A DNA stretch of 64,000 nucleotides from Jeotgalibacillus campisalis (GCF_000829515.1 NZ_JXRR01000001.1:486403-550402), one strand, 5' to 3'. Positions 26,031-37,448 are shown, numbered from the stretch's first letter. Notes: generated by a model from the letters alone, not told the origin. Program-made: numbers and translations.

Positions 26031-26079
26031 ATTATGTTAATTTATTTAAATAATAAATATTTTAATAAATTAACATAAT
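26031..26079. repeat. AT-only 16-bp inverted repeat
   Basis: ATTATGTTAATTTATT (26031-26046) and AATAAATTAACATAAT (26064-26079) are perfect inverted copies around a 17-base AT-only core. It lies ten bases after the YitT stop codon. It could act as a weak terminator or as a protein-binding site. Confidence 0.6.
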
Positions 26080-26170
26080 AACGCTTCATTTTTTATATGG
26101 CTTATTCTAATCATTTACAGGTATACTATAGAGTATATGTATACGCTATACTGCAGAGGAGATACACTAA

Positions 26171-27004
26171 ATGAGTAAGCTCACCAACATGGCAAGCTAT
26201 TTAGCTGATCATGCAGCCGTTCTTGCTGATGAACTAGTCGAGTTTAGCTTGAAACAAATCACCATTGAAATTCCTGAGGCAATGATTGAGCGTTCCAGAG
26301 AAGTGCATCAATCCTTCTTTCTATTCTTCGGAGAAGCGATTTTAGAAAAAAATGAAACCCTCATGCTGGAAAAGTTCAAGAAATGGAACCAAACGTACAG
26401 CGAAAATGAACAAATGCTATATGATCAAGTGTCCAGCTTAGTTAAGCCTTTTGCTGAAAACCGATTATATTTTAATAGAAAAGTAACCTCTATTTCCTTT
26501 ATTCATGAGCTTTCAACTGAAGAAACAGTTGAAGTAAATAATCGCCTTAACTACCTTCTTGATACACGACTGTCCTTGTCCATTTTGGCGTACGAACGGT
26601 ATAAGAATGAAATAAATCGGCAAAATAGAAAAGAAATTATCGAGCTGGCCGCTCCAGTCGTTCCGCTTCAGCACGATATTGCGATTCTTCCCTTAGTAGG
26701 GTCTATTGATCATGAACGTGCAGAGCATATTATGACCATAGCCGTCCCTAAGATCAGTTCGCTGGATATCGATTGTTTGATTATTGATTTCTCGGGCATC
26801 CATAAAATTGATACAGAGGTTGCCAGTCATATCTTTACGATTACAAGCGTCCTTGATTTGCTTGGCATAAACGTAAATATAACCGGCCTGAGACCGGAAA
26901 TAGCCCAGAGCATTGTATTAAGCGATATTAAATTTTCCGGTTTAAAAACTTACTCTACGGTGAAACAAGCAATCGACACATGGACTAAAGCAGTTAGATT
27001 ATAA
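26171..27004 (+). CDS. RsbR-like stressosome protein (STAS domain)
   Basis: The 277-residue protein has a helical sensory N-terminal domain (~1-150), a linker with ELAAPVVPLQHDIAILPLVGSID, and a C-terminal STAS domain with LIIDFSGIHKIDTEVASHIF and INITGLRPEIAQSIV. This is the pattern of RsbRA-RsbRD, which assemble with RsbS and RsbT into the stressosome feeding SigB. The second phosphorylated threonine is present (T215, in IDTEVA), but the first (T in GTIDTERA of B. subtilis RsbRA) is His181 (SIDHERA). AGAGGAG precedes the ATG. No other SigB-pathway gene is in the window. Confidence 0.9.
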   Translation: MSKLTNMASYLADHAAVLADELVEFSLKQITIEIPEAMIERSREVHQSFFLFFGEAILEKNETLMLEKFKKWNQTYSENEQMLYDQVSSLVKPFAENRLYFNRKVTSISFIHELSTEETVEVNNRLNYLLDTRLSLSILAYERYKNEINRQNRKEIIELAAPVVPLQHDIAILPLVGSIDHERAEHIMTIAVPKISSLDIDCLIIDFSGIHKIDTEVASHIFTITSVLDLLGINVNITGLRPEIAQSIVLSDIKFSGLKTYSTVKQAIDTWTKAVRL

Positions 27005-27046
27005 AAAAAGATCAGTGTCCCATTTTGCAGACACTGATCTTTTTTA
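27003..27046. terminator. Bidirectional terminator between RsbR-like gene and purA
   Basis: AAAAAAGATCAGTGTC and GACACTGATCTTTTTT pair perfectly across a ten-base loop between two convergent genes. Confidence 0.88.
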
Positions 27047-27048
27047 TA

Positions 27049-28404
<1,356 letters not shown>

Positions 28405-28423
28405 TCATCATCACGTCAACAAA

Positions 28424-28468
28424 AAGACGAACAATAATGAAAGAATGGTTCAATATATTCGTATAATC
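28424..28468 (-). promoter_or_regulatory. Candidate pair of PurR boxes upstream of purA
   Basis: A CGAAC core (28429-28433, in AAAGACGAACAATA) and an inverted CGAA core (28459-28462 on the other strand, in ATTATACGAATATA) lie about 17 bases apart counted between 14-base boxes. This is the arrangement of the B. subtilis PurBox pair; both boxes deviate from the consensus outside the core. Confidence 0.4.
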
Positions 28469-28512
28469 GAAAAATTTTTACGCTTTACATCATTAAAGGA
28501 GTTTGTCCACCT

Positions 28513-29871
28513 TTATGCCGGCATTCCGGAGTCGTCCAGTCTCCGTTCAAGGTTAACGAATTTATTGTATTCTTTTATAAATGCGAGAGAAACCGTGCCA
28601 ACAGGTCCATTACGCTGTTTTGCAATAATGATTTCGATTGTGTTTTGATTTTCACTTTCTTTGTCATAGTAATCATCGCGGTAAAGGAAGGCAACAATAT
28701 CCGCATCCTGCTCAATACTTCCGGATTCACGAAGATCGGACATCATGGGACGTTTATCCTGACGTGTTTCGACTCCACGGGAGAGCTGAGACAGAGCAAT
28801 AACCGGCACTTCAAGTTCCCTTGCTAATCCTTTTAAGGAACGGGAAATTTCAGAAACCTCCTGCTGACGGTTTTCTCCCGGTTTTCCGTTCCCGTGAATC
28901 AATTGCATATAGTCAATTAAAATCATGCCCAGCCCGTGTTCTTGTTTTAGGCGGCGGCATTTTGCACGGATATCCTGTACCCGCACACCAGGTGTGTCAT
29001 CAATGTAAATCCCGGCGTTCGACAAAGAACCCATTGCCATCGTGAGCTTACGCCAGTCTTCGTCTGTAAGCGCGCCTGTCCGCAGGTTTTGCGCGTTAAT
29101 ATTTCCTTCTGCACAAAGCATACGCATAACAAGCTGTTCAGCACCCATTTCCAGACTGAAGATCGCCACGTTTTCACCTGTTTTCGTGGCAACATTTTGT
29201 GCAATATTCAGTGCAAAAGCTGTCTTACCAACTGAAGGACGAGCCGCTACAATAATTAAATCATTTCGCTGAAACCCGGCTGTCATGCGGTCAAGCTCGT
29301 TAAAGCCCGTCGCGATTCCGGTTACATCTCCTTTTTGACTGTTGAGGATCTCAATATTATCATAGGTTCTGACCAGTACGTCCTTCATCGAGTGGAACGC
29401 ACTTGTATTTTTCCGGTTGGCTACTTCCATTATGCTGCGTTCAGCTTCACCAAGAAGATTTTCCACTTCATCTTCTCTTGCGTACCCATCCTGCGCGATG
29501 GTTGTAGCCGTTCGAATTAAACGTCTCAGGAGCGACTTTTCTTCTACGATTCGAGCATAATACTCAAGATTCGCCGCTGTCGGGACAGAAGCTGCCACAT
29601 CGCTTAAGTACGATACGCCGCCGACATCTTCAAGCTCTTTTGCAGCAGAAAGCTCTTCTGTTACGGTGATTAAATCGATGGCTTTTCCCTTATCACTTAA
29701 ACTCATCATCACTTCAAAGATTTTTTGATGAGAGCTTCTGTAAAAATCCTCTGGCATTAATATTTCTGCAGCAGGAATAAGCACTTGAGGCTCAAGAAAA
29801 ATAGCTCCAATGACAGCTTGTTCTGCTTCTATATTTTGAGGCGGAATGCGATCCGCATATTGTTCACTCAT
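28513..29871 (-). CDS. dnaB: Replicative DNA helicase (DnaB type, called DnaC in B. subtilis)
   Basis: The 452-residue protein has the DnaB N-terminal domain (IPPQNIEAEQAVIGAIFL) and a RecA-like helicase domain with Walker A ARPSVGKTAFALNIA, the GVSYLSDVA linker region, LIDYMQLI (Walker B), and SQLSRGVETR. It is the hexameric helicase loaded at oriC and at restart sites. GGGAGGGG precedes the ATG. It follows gdpP-rplI as in B. subtilis, but a bidirectional hairpin at 29912-29947 separates it from rplI. Confidence 0.97.
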   Translation of the reverse strand: MSEQYADRIPPQNIEAEQAVIGAIFLEPQVLIPAAEILMPEDFYRSSHQKIFEVMMSLSDKGKAIDLITVTEELSAAKELEDVGGVSYLSDVAASVPTAANLEYYARIVEEKSLLRRLIRTATTIAQDGYAREDEVENLLGEAERSIMEVANRKNTSAFHSMKDVLVRTYDNIEILNSQKGDVTGIATGFNELDRMTAGFQRNDLIIVAARPSVGKTAFALNIAQNVATKTGENVAIFSLEMGAEQLVMRMLCAEGNINAQNLRTGALTDEDWRKLTMAMGSLSNAGIYIDDTPGVRVQDIRAKCRRLKQEHGLGMILIDYMQLIHGNGKPGENRQQEVSEISRSLKGLARELEVPVIALSQLSRGVETRQDKRPMMSDLRESGSIEQDADIVAFLYRDDYYDKESENQNTIEIIIAKQRNGPVGTVSLAFIKEYNKFVNLERRLDDSGMPA

Positions 29872-29911
29872 CTTTTACTTCCCCTCCCTATTTTTAAAAG
29901 GGTTATGATCG

Positions 29912-29947
29912 AAAAAAAATGTGATCAGACCTGATCACATTTTTTTC
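29912..29947. terminator. Terminator between rplI and dnaB
   Basis: AAAAAAAATGTGATCAG pairs with CTGATCACATTTTTTT over a two-base centre, giving a long stem with flanking A- and T-runs. Confidence 0.8.
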
Positions 29948-29986
29948 TTAGTATAGCATGAATTCGACCTTTTTCGTTAGGTCTCC

Positions 29987-30436
29987 TTATTTTTCCTCAG
30001 CTACGTGAACTTTAAGTGTCGCTGTTACATCGTTGTGTACTTTAACCGGCACATTCGTAAAGCCGAGTGCACGGATTGCATCGTTCATTTCTATTTTTCG
30101 TTTATCAATCTTAATTTTATGACGCTTTTTAAGCTCTTCAGCAATTTGTTTAGACGTAATAGAACCAAACAAACGACCGCCTTCACCAGATTTAGCCGTC
30201 AATTCAACAGTGAGATTTTCAAGTGTTTTTTTCAGTTCTTCTGCTTGCTGAAGCTCGTCTTCCTGCGCTTTTTCCTGCTTTTTTTTCTGAGCATCCAGGT
30301 GATTCACATTTCCTGCATTTGCTTCTACAGCAAGTTTGTTTTTAAGCAGGTAGTTATGTGCATATCCATCCGCCACATTTTTCACTTCGCCTTTTTTCCC
30401 TTTTCCTTTAACGTCCTTTAAGAAAATCACTTTCAT
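29987..30436 (-). CDS. rplI: 50S ribosomal protein L9
   Basis: The 149-residue protein starts [31 protein letters not shown], the L9 N-terminal rRNA-binding domain, followed by a long connecting helix and the C-terminal domain ([20 protein letters not shown]). L9 binds 23S rRNA near the L1 stalk. Its ATG overlaps the stop codon of gdpP by four bases, so both are made from one message. Confidence 0.98.
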   Translation of the reverse strand: MKVIFLKDVKGKGKKGEVKNVADGYAHNYLLKNKLAVEANAGNVNHLDAQKKKQEKAQEDELQQAEELKKTLENLTVELTAKSGEGGRLFGSITSKQIAEELKKRHKIKIDKRKIEMNDAIRALGFTNVPVKVHNDVTATLKVHVAEEK

Positions 30437-32409
30437 TCTTCAGAACTCCCTTCAACATGTTCATTAATTGCCGTTTTTAATCGCTCAACGGCTTCGTCTA
30501 TCGTGATATCATACAGCTGGGTTGCGGCATTGGTCAAATGTCCTCCGCCGTCTAATCGTTCCATGATCAGCTGAACGTTTACCGTTCCGAGTGAACGGGC
30601 GGAAATTCCTACAACATGTTCTTCCCGCATGGCGACCACAAAGGATGCGGCTACATCTTCCATTGACAGGAGTGTATCTGCAGCTTGAGCGATGATGACA
30701 GAGTCGTGGACACGATCTTCTTCTCCTGCTGCGATCGCCATTCCGTGTTTAAAGAATTCCACGGTTTCAACTAACCTTGCCCGCTCCACATACGTTGTAA
30801 CATCTTCTCGTAGAAATTGCTGTACGAGTACGGTATCAGCGCCGAGCGTCCGCAGGTAGGAGGCAGCATCAAACGTTCTTGAGCCTGTGCGCAGTGTAAA
30901 GCTTTTTGTATCTACAATAATGCCTGCAAGAAGGGCCGTTGCCTCAAGCATGGTGATTTTCTCATGCTTCGGCTGGTAATCGAGCAGCTCTGTGACAAGT
31001 TCTGCCGTAGAAGAAGCATAAGGCTCCATATAAACCAGCAGAGGGTTTTCAATAAACTCTTCCCCGCGCCTGTGATGATCGATCACCACCACTTTTTCTA
31101 CTTTATTGAGCAGCCGTTCTTCAATCACAAGACTTGGTTTATGCGTATCCACGATCACAAGCAGTGTATCCTCTGTTGCCATTTCAAGCGCTTCTTCCGG
31201 CGTGATCATATGTTTAAAGAGATCAGGTTTTCCTTTAATCTCATCCATTAGCCGTTTTACTCCACTGTCAATTTGTGAAAAATCGACAGCGACATACCCT
31301 TCTCTATTGTTCATCTGGGCAATTTTCCGAATGCCGATAGACGCACCGATCGCATCCATGTCAGGTCTCTTATGACCCATTACAATCACCTGATCACTCC
31401 CAAGAATAAGCTCGCGAAGCGCATGGGAAATGACACGCGCTCTCACTCTGGTGCGCTTTTCCATTGGATTTGTTTTGCCGCCGAAGAATTTAACCTTGCC
31501 ATTTTGCTGCTTAATGGCCACCTGGTCGCCTCCTCTGCCTAAAGCAAGGTCAAGACTTGATTGTGCCTGAAGTCCAAGCTCAGGTAAGCTCTCAGCACCG
31601 GAACCAATCCCAATACTTAATGTTAACGGCACGTTTAACTTTGACGTCATTTCCCGAATGGCATCGAGGATCGTGAATTTTTGCTGTTCAAGTTCACGCA
31701 GTATACTCTCATTCATGACAGCTATGAATCGGTCAGAGGAAACTCGCTTTACAAAAATATGATGTTCATTGGCCCAGGTATTCAGTAATGTGGTAACAGA
31801 GTTGTTGATATTGCTGCGTGCAGAATCATCCATTCCCTGAGTAAGTTCGTCATAGTTATCTAAAAAAATCACCGCAAGAACCGTCCGATCTGCTTCAAAC
31901 TGCTCTGCCACCTGCGATTGTTCTGTTACATCAAAAAAGTACAGAAGCTTTTCATCCTGCTTATGAACCACACGAAAAATACGACCGCTCCAGGAGATGG
32001 TTTCTTCTGTATTTCCTTCTCTTTTAATGACAGGAATCAACACATCCGCCACATCGTACAAGGACCGTCCGATCATGGGTCCATCCTCTATAAAAGAAGA
32101 AAGATAGGGATTTGCCCACTCAACATAAAAATCATCGTTAAATAAGAGAATTCCCACAGGCATTTCCATCAGGGCTTCTTCTCCAACCCGCTTAATCCGG
32201 TAAGAAAGAGTTGAAATATATTGCTCAGTATCTTCAAAAAAGCGTTTCTCATAAGAAAATGAGAACCACAGTAAAGGAGCGATCACGAGAAGCCCGAAAA
32301 ATGTAATCCACCAGTTAAAGAAAGCAAAGGCCACTACTAAAAGTACTAATGAAACCGAAAGCCCGATTAACAATCTTCGCATTACCCGATGTTGAAAATA
32401 AGTTGGCAT
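30433..32409 (-). CDS. gdpP: Cyclic-di-AMP phosphodiesterase GdpP (YybT)
   Basis: The 658-residue protein has two N-terminal membrane helices, a PAS-like domain (~55-140), a degenerate GGDEF domain (~170-300; the motif reads SSDRF), and C-terminal DHH and DHHA1 domains with [35 protein letters not shown] and a final [11 protein letters not shown]. It hydrolyses c-di-AMP, which controls K+ uptake, osmotic balance and wall integrity. I chose the ATG at 32409 with GGGAGC; an upstream TTG is less likely. It is coupled to rplI. Confidence 0.96.
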   Translation of the reverse strand: MPTYFQHRVMRRLLIGLSVSLVLLVVAFAFFNWWITFFGLLVIAPLLWFSFSYEKRFFEDTEQYISTLSYRIKRVGEEALMEMPVGILLFNDDFYVEWANPYLSSFIEDGPMIGRSLYDVADVLIPVIKREGNTEETISWSGRIFRVVHKQDEKLLYFFDVTEQSQVAEQFEADRTVLAVIFLDNYDELTQGMDDSARSNINNSVTTLLNTWANEHHIFVKRVSSDRFIAVMNESILRELEQQKFTILDAIREMTSKLNVPLTLSIGIGSGAESLPELGLQAQSSLDLALGRGGDQVAIKQQNGKVKFFGGKTNPMEKRTRVRARVISHALRELILGSDQVIVMGHKRPDMDAIGASIGIRKIAQMNNREGYVAVDFSQIDSGVKRLMDEIKGKPDLFKHMITPEEALEMATEDTLLVIVDTHKPSLVIEERLLNKVEKVVVIDHHRRGEEFIENPLLVYMEPYASSTAELVTELLDYQPKHEKITMLEATALLAGIIVDTKSFTLRTGSRTFDAASYLRTLGADTVLVQQFLREDVTTYVERARLVETVEFFKHGMAIAAGEEDRVHDSVIIAQAADTLLSMEDVAASFVVAMREEHVVGISARSLGTVNVQLIMERLDGGGHLTNAATQLYDITIDEAVERLKTAINEHVEGSSEE

Positions 32410-32543
32410 GCTTTCAGCTCCCAAAAAAACGGATCATTCCGCTTAAATAATTTTGTCATCCTCTATCTAAATCGTACGCTTTGATTTCCTGATTGTTGAT
32501 ACAATTATAGGCATATTTTTGCAAAACGCAAATGTGCTTTCTT

Positions 32544-33482
32544 TTATTTTCCTTTTGTTTGTAGACGCTCCCGCAAATCAAAACCTAAATCTATTATACC
32601 TAATATCCGGGTGAAAGGATTTAATATTATTCCAATAACCGTAAATAGAATAATCCGTCCTTTTCCCCATCCTTTTAAATGGCCCCAGAAATGAATAAAG
32701 GAAAGTCCCTGTAACACCATCACCAGTTCCAATGCTGCTTGCAGATTTATTAATGCAAAAGCAAACGTACTTCCTTCGTCAGGAGCGCTCACCAAAGCAG
32801 TTATAAGGACAATTAAATAATACCATATCACACTTTTAGGAAAAGATAGTTCATGAAAAGGGTTAAAACGCGGGACCTTTACAGAAAATCTCTTTGCCAG
32901 CGGAAAACTAATCAGCATAATCAGCCAGGTCCAAAGAGCTACACCAGTAACCAGCCAGGTCGGCACCAACATCTCCATGACGCCGATATAGCCTGTCCAT
33001 TGCTCTGATAACTCAGAAACATCCACACCGGCTGCCTCACTTTGAGAAACAAATTCTTGAAAAGATTGGTTCATGACATCAAACATGTCATCAATTAAAT
33101 TGATCCCTAATAGGAGGATGGAGCCAACATAAAGTAAAAGCATATGAAACACAAATGTGAGGGTGGCTGAAATAAAGATGACTAATTTACTTTTATTCTC
33201 TTTAATCAGCCAGCCGATCAAGGCACCTGTCGTACTAAATGCGAAAGCTACCGGAATTGCAGCAACTGAACCAATAATTCCAGATGCACCGATTCCTGCT
33301 GCGATCATGATCAAAGAAGACTTTAAAGAGTATTTTGAGCTGTAAATAATGTATGGAAAAACCAATACTAACTGGATTATGGATCCTAAAGGAGGCAAAT
33401 AAACCGTCACTGAAACGAGTATAGCAAATATCGCTGTCAGCACAGCCCCTTCTGTTATCCTTCTAGCGTGTGAATCATTCAT
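32544..33482 (-). CDS. yybS: YybS family membrane protein (DUF2232)
   Basis: The 312-residue protein has about eight membrane segments, beginning RITEGAVLTAIFAILVSVTVYLPPLG, with an FPYIIYSSKYSLKSSL loop and a C-terminus ending RERLQTKGK. Sequence pattern and position directly upstream of gdpP match B. subtilis YybS (DUF2232). The fold resembles ECF-transporter S components, but the substrate is unknown. AGAGGTGA precedes the ATG. Confidence 0.9.
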   Translation of the reverse strand: MNDSHARRITEGAVLTAIFAILVSVTVYLPPLGSIIQLVLVFPYIIYSSKYSLKSSLIMIAAGIGASGIIGSVAAIPVAFAFSTTGALIGWLIKENKSKLVIFISATLTFVFHMLLLYVGSILLLGINLIDDMFDVMNQSFQEFVSQSEAAGVDVSELSEQWTGYIGVMEMLVPTWLVTGVALWTWLIMLISFPLAKRFSVKVPRFNPFHELSFPKSVIWYYLIVLITALVSAPDEGSTFAFALINLQAALELVMVLQGLSFIHFWGHLKGWGKGRIILFTVIGIILNPFTRILGIIDLGFDLRERLQTKGK

Positions 33483-33662
33483 TGGGTCACCTCTGTCTTT
33501 TCCCTGTACACGTTCATTAAAACCGTATCAAGCTTATTCTACCTGTCATCCTCTGCCCATTCAACTATTTGAAAGGAAGTCTACATAGTTGTCATATTTA
33601 GCGATAATGAAATGAAACCGTTCCAGCTATTTTTCACTGCAGTGTAAGAAAAAAACTCCATA

Positions 33663-33701
33663 AAAAAAACCAACAGTTCCAAAAGGAGCTGTCGGTTTTA
33701 T
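33663..33701 (-). terminator. Terminator of the rpsF-ssb-rpsR operon
   Basis: On the minus strand AACCGACAGCTCC pairs with GGAACTGTTGGTT over a four-base loop, followed by a T-run, just after the rpsR stop. Confidence 0.85.
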
Positions 33702-33706
33702 TTTAC

Positions 33707-33943
33707 TTATTCACCTGTTACGAATGGTAGCAATGCCATTGTACGTGAACGTTTTACTGCGATTGTCAGCATACGCTGATATTTCGCTCTTGTTCCAGTC
33801 ACACGACGTGGTAAAATTTTTCCACGCTCAGAAATAAACTTTCTAAGAAGATCTACGTCTTTATAGTCGATGCTTGTGATGTTGTTAGAAGTAAAGTAAC
33901 ACACCTTTTTACGACGACGTCCGCCTCTGCGTCCTCCTGCCAT
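33707..33943 (-). CDS. rpsR: 30S ribosomal protein S18
   Basis: The 78-residue protein starts [21 protein letters not shown] and contains [20 protein letters not shown] and [15 protein letters not shown], the S18 signatures. It binds 16S rRNA with S6. GGAGGGG precedes the ATG at 33943. It is the last gene of rpsF-ssb-rpsR; the S6-S18 pair is known to repress the operon by binding the leader. Confidence 0.98.
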   Translation of the reverse strand: MAGGRRGGRRRKKVCYFTSNNITSIDYKDVDLLRKFISERGKILPRRVTGTRAKYQRMLTIAVKRSRTMALLPFVTGE

Positions 33944-33988
33944 GAGATTCCCCTCCTTCTTTTTATGAGTTTTATACACAATTACATC

Positions 33989-34510
33989 TTAGAATGGCAA
34001 ATCATCATCTGAAATGTCGATCGGCTGACCATCATTTGAGAATGGATCCTTGTCCACTTTTGTGTAATTTTGGTTGTTCTGATTATTTTCACGAGGTTGA
34101 TTCTGACCGAAGTTATTGTTTTGGTTTCCCTGGTTACCGCGGTAACCCTGGTCTCCTCCACTATTTCCACCAGACTGCCCGGCAGATGCATTTTTCGGTT
34201 CTAGGAATTGAACGCTTTCTGCAACAATTTCTGTAACGTATACACGTTTTCCTTCTTGGTTATCATAGCTTCGTGTCTGCACACGACCATCGACACCGGC
34301 AAGGCTGCCCTTTTTCAAAAAGTTCGCAACGTTTTCCGCTGGCCGACGCCAAACAACACAATTGATAAAATCCGCTTCACGGTCTCCCTGCTGGTTCGAA
34401 AATGGACGATTGACAGCGAGTGTAAAGGTTGCAACTGCCACACCGCTTGGCGTGTAGCGCAAATCTGGATCCTTCGTTAATCGACCCACTAGCACGACTC
34501 GATTCATCAT
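33989..34510 (-). CDS. ssb: Single-stranded DNA-binding protein SsbA
   Basis: The 173-residue protein has the OB fold at ~1-110 ([43 protein letters not shown]), a Gly/Asn/Gln-rich flexible linker, and the acidic C-terminal tip DISDDDLPF that binds partner proteins at the fork. AAGGAG precedes two adjacent ATG codons (34510 and 34507). It is placed between rpsF and rpsR as in B. subtilis ssbA. Confidence 0.98.
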   Translation of the reverse strand: MMNRVVLVGRLTKDPDLRYTPSGVAVATFTLAVNRPFSNQQGDREADFINCVVWRRPAENVANFLKKGSLAGVDGRVQTRSYDNQEGKRVYVTEIVAESVQFLEPKNASAGQSGGNSGGDQGYRGNQGNQNNNFGQNQPRENNQNNQNYTKVDKDPFSNDGQPIDISDDDLPF

Positions 34511-34576
34511 CAGAATCAACTCCTTTTTCCTAGATCAGGCGCAAGCCCTCTCGTTGGATAGCATTTATCATTAAGA

Positions 34577-34870
34577 TTAGTTATCTTCGTCTAGACGAAC
34601 TGTCATGTGGCGAACGATATCTTCACTGATTTTAGCTAATCGGTCAAATTCGTTGATTGCTTCTGAACCAGAAGTCAACGTGACGATATGATAAAATCCT
34701 TCACGATATTCGTTAATTTCGTAAGCTAAACGACGCTTACCCCACTCTTTTGATTCGATGATTTCCGCTCCGTTAGAAGTCAGGATATTTGCAAAACGCT
34801 CATTTACAGCTTTCTTTTGCTCATCGTCCACGTTTGGGCGGATAATGTACGTAATTTCGTACTTTCTCAT
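34577..34870 (-). CDS. rpsF: 30S ribosomal protein S6
   Basis: The 97-residue protein starts [19 protein letters not shown] and contains [20 protein letters not shown], as in S6. I chose the ATG at 34870 with AAGGAGGTG; the frame is open 30 codons upstream through the leader. First gene of the rpsF-ssb-rpsR operon. A conserved leader structure precedes it. Confidence 0.98.
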   Translation of the reverse strand: MRKYEITYIIRPNVDDEQKKAVNERFANILTSNGAEIIESKEWGKRRLAYEINEYREGFYHIVTLTSGSEAINEFDRLAKISEDIVRHMTVRLDEDN

Positions 34871-34880
34871 CTCTTTCACC

Positions 34881-34921
34881 TCCTTATGGTCTGTGCGGCT
34901 TCCCAATGCTGGGATGCAAGG
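34881..34921 (-). ncRNA. Candidate S6:S18-binding leader of rpsF
   Basis: Just before the rpsF ribosome site the RNA has a short stem (CCCA/TGGG) followed by AGCCGCACAGACCATAAGGA. The CCG and ACC elements and their position fit the S6:S18 autoregulatory leader described in Bacillus and other bacteria. I rely on memory of that motif, not on an alignment. Confidence 0.45.
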
Positions 34922-35019
34922 AATAATAATTATATTACTCACAATGTAGAAGTATATCATATTGTAAGAGGAAATACAATGCGTTTTCCAATTTTCCTTT
35001 TTCCTTTCGACACACTCGT

Positions 35020-35658
35020 TTACTTTAATTTCTCCAGCACAAAATGAACGAGTAAAAGAACCGCAAAAACAGATCCATACAGGAAGAATGAACCTTCGAT
35101 TTTAAAGGTGGCGGGTACTATATAGATAATGGCGATGGGAATCAGCCAGATAAATCCCATGGTGATCACCCATATGACATTTTCAATGCGTGATTGTTCA
35201 GCTGTAAATAGACTCTTTTTTAACAGAGTAAGAATGGTTCCGGGCAAGAGAAGCATCACCATGACAACTGCAGCAAGATGTGAAACGGCAATCGAGGGCT
35301 GAAGCTCGGGCCATAGAAGCTGGGCCGCACTCAGCAAACCAAACAGCCACATCCCGCTAAATGAAAGAACAGACCCGGAGAGAATTGCTTTTTGTTTTAT
35401 GGAAGCCTTGGGCAGTGCATCAACAAGCTTTTTGCAATACTCTTCGGGATGAAGGCCAAATACATCCACAGCTTTTTTTCCTCTGGCCTGAGCATCAATT
35501 AAATGCTCCAGCAGTTCAAGCAGCAGTTCTTCTCCCGCCCGCTGATCCACATTGCTGCCTCTGACATACAGCAGGATGTTCTTATAAAACGCTTCATTTT
35601 GAGGCGTTAGTTCTTTTCGCCGCTTATTATTTAGCTCGATGAATGCGGTGGTGGTCAT
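35020..35658 (-). CDS. DUF1129-type membrane protein
   Basis: The 212-residue protein has a soluble helical N-terminal part (~1-90, with [20 protein letters not shown] and [15 protein letters not shown]) and four membrane segments. It overlaps the upstream PadR gene by 32 bases, so it is part of a regulator-membrane protein pair common in Firmicutes. Such pairs usually sense envelope stress or antimicrobials; no direct function is known. GGAGA precedes the ATG. Confidence 0.75.
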   Translation of the reverse strand: MTTTAFIELNNKRRKELTPQNEAFYKNILLYVRGSNVDQRAGEELLLELLEHLIDAQARGKKAVDVFGLHPEEYCKKLVDALPKASIKQKAILSGSVLSFSGMWLFGLLSAAQLLWPELQPSIAVSHLAAVVMVMLLLPGTILTLLKKSLFTAEQSRIENVIWVITMGFIWLIPIAIIYIVPATFKIEGSFFLYGSVFAVLLLVHFVLEKLK

Positions 35659-35992
35659 CGTCTCCTCTACCCCCTTTCTTTAACACAATTTCGTTGACAG
35701 AATCAGAAAGGACGATCCATTCCTGTTTAAAGTGTTTTATGGCTTGTTTGCCCTTATCTGACAGTGAATAATATTTTCTATTCGGACCATTCGCTGATTT
35801 TACAAAGGTTCCTTCGATCAGTTCTTCTTTTTGTAATCGGAGCAGGACAGGGTAAATAGAGCCTTCACTCACTGCTTGAAGCCCCTGATCCGTTAATCGC
35901 AGGTATAATTCATATCCATATGTAGGTCTTTCTTCGATTACAGCAAGGATGCATCCTTCAAGCACCCCTTTAAGCATCTGACTTTTATTCAT
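35627..35992 (-). CDS. PadR-family transcriptional regulator
   Basis: The 121-residue protein has the PadR winged helix: MLKGVLEGCILAVIEERPTYGYEL, GSIYPVLLRLQKEELIEG, and GPNRKYYSLSDKGKQAI. It should repress its own operon. I chose the ATG at 35992, nine bases after GGGAG; the more upstream ATG at 36001 abuts that site. It overlaps the DUF1129 gene. Confidence 0.92.
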   Translation of the reverse strand: MNKSQMLKGVLEGCILAVIEERPTYGYELYLRLTDQGLQAVSEGSIYPVLLRLQKEELIEGTFVKSANGPNRKYYSLSDKGKQAIKHFKQEWIVLSDSVNEIVLKKGGRGDDDHHRIHRAK

Positions 35993-36123
35993 TTTACTCA
36001 TCTCCCGCCAGTATATTGTTATGCAAGCTACTAGGCCAGAGCAAGTAGCTTGCTTTGCAAGTTACTGTCAGCCTATCAAATCCTGTATTTATTGTCCACT
36101 TCTCTATGGCTTTCTTTTCCATA

Positions 36124-36165
36124 AAAAAGGCCAGTGCTCAACTAATTGAGCCTCTGGCGTTTTCG
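36124..36165 (-). terminator. Terminator of ychF
   Basis: On the minus strand GCCAGAGGCTCAA pairs with TTGAGCACTGGC across a TTAG loop, followed by a T-run. It starts a few bases after the ychF stop. Confidence 0.82.
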
Positions 36166-36168
36166 TTT

Positions 36169-37269
36169 TTATACGTTAAAGCGGAAGTGAATGACATCTC
36201 CGTCTTTCACGATGTATTCTTTTCCTTCCAAACGGACTTTTCCAGCTTCTTTTGCTGCTGTCATGGATCCTGTTTGAATCAGATCTTCATAGGAAACCGT
36301 TTCGGCACGGATAAATCCACGCTCAAAATCGGTGTGAATCACGCCTGCGCATTGAGGAGCTTTCATGCCGTGACGGAATGTCCAGGCGCGCACTTCCTGA
36401 ACGCCTGCTGTAAAGTACGTAGCAAGGCCAAGAAGATTATACGTAGCGCGAATTAATTGATCAAGACCAGACTCTTCAATGCCAAGCTCCTGCAGGAACA
36501 TCGCTTTTTCTTCTTCATCGAGTTCGGAGATTTCCTCTTCGATTTTAGCACAGACCACAATGACTTCTGCGTTGTCCTGGGCTGCAAATTCACGTACACG
36601 TTTTACATACTCATTGCCTGAAGGATCGGCAATTTCATCTTCACCAACATTTGATACGTAAAGCATCGGTTTACTAGTTAAAAGATGAAGATGGCGCGCG
36701 ATCCGCTGCTGATCTTCAGTGAATTCAACCGTGCGGGCGGGTTTGTTTTCTTCGAGCGCTTCTTTTACTAGTTCCAATACGGTTAACTCGGCTAGAGAAT
36801 CTTTGTCTCTTTGCTTCGCCATTTTACCAACGCGTGCAATTCTCTTGTCCACTGCTTCAAGGTCCGCAAGAATTAATTCAAGATTAATCACATCTATATC
36901 ATCAAGTGGATCGACTTTTCCTGATACATGAGTGATATTATCGTCTTCAAAGCAGCGTACAACTTGAACAATCGCATCTACTTCCCGAATATGAGATAAA
37001 AACTTGTTGCCAAGTCCTTCTCCTTTACTTGCTCCTTTTACAATCCCAGCAATATCCGTAAATTCAAAAGCCGTTGGAACGGTTTTTTTCGGATTAACCA
37101 GCTCTGTTAATTTTGTTAAGCGCGAATCCGGCACTTCCACAATCCCCACATTCGGGTCGATCGTGCAAAACGGATAGTTGGCAGACTCTGCCCCCGCTTT
37201 TGTAATGGCATTAAATAAGGTTGATTTACCAACGTTCGGCAGCCCAACGATTCCAGCTGTAAGAGCCAT
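36169..37269 (-). CDS. ychF: Redox-regulated ATPase YchF
   Basis: The 366-residue protein is an Obg-family P-loop protein with MALTAGIVGLPNVGKSTLFN (Walker A), FTDIAGIVKGASKGEGLGNKFL (switch II), and YVSNVGEDE in place of NKxD, the change that gives ATP rather than GTP preference. A C-terminal TGS domain (TYFTAGVQEVRAWTF) follows. It associates with ribosomes and has roles in oxidative stress. GAGGAGTG precedes the ATG. B. subtilis yyaF has the same position near rpsF. Confidence 0.97.
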   Translation of the reverse strand: MALTAGIVGLPNVGKSTLFNAITKAGAESANYPFCTIDPNVGIVEVPDSRLTKLTELVNPKKTVPTAFEFTDIAGIVKGASKGEGLGNKFLSHIREVDAIVQVVRCFEDDNITHVSGKVDPLDDIDVINLELILADLEAVDKRIARVGKMAKQRDKDSLAELTVLELVKEALEENKPARTVEFTEDQQRIARHLHLLTSKPMLYVSNVGEDEIADPSGNEYVKRVREFAAQDNAEVIVVCAKIEEEISELDEEEKAMFLQELGIEESGLDQLIRATYNLLGLATYFTAGVQEVRAWTFRHGMKAPQCAGVIHTDFERGFIRAETVSYEDLIQTGSMTAAKEAGKVRLEGKEYIVKDGDVIHFRFNV

Positions 37270-37448
37270 ATATCTTCACTCCTCAATTTATCTTCTATTT
37301 AAAAGTCCTAAGACATTCAGATTACTTATTAAACCTCACACAATTATAGAGTTTGAGTGAATAAAAAACAAGTAGGCGGGGCGGTTCTGCTTGTCTGTAA
37401 AAAATCATGCACAAACGTAAAGCCCCTTCCATCAGAAGGGGCAGCAAA

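Noticed and set aside
30005..30421. 138-codon frame antisense to rplI
   Set aside because: Phe/Cys-rich mirror of the Lys/Glu-rich L9 gene; no start signals.
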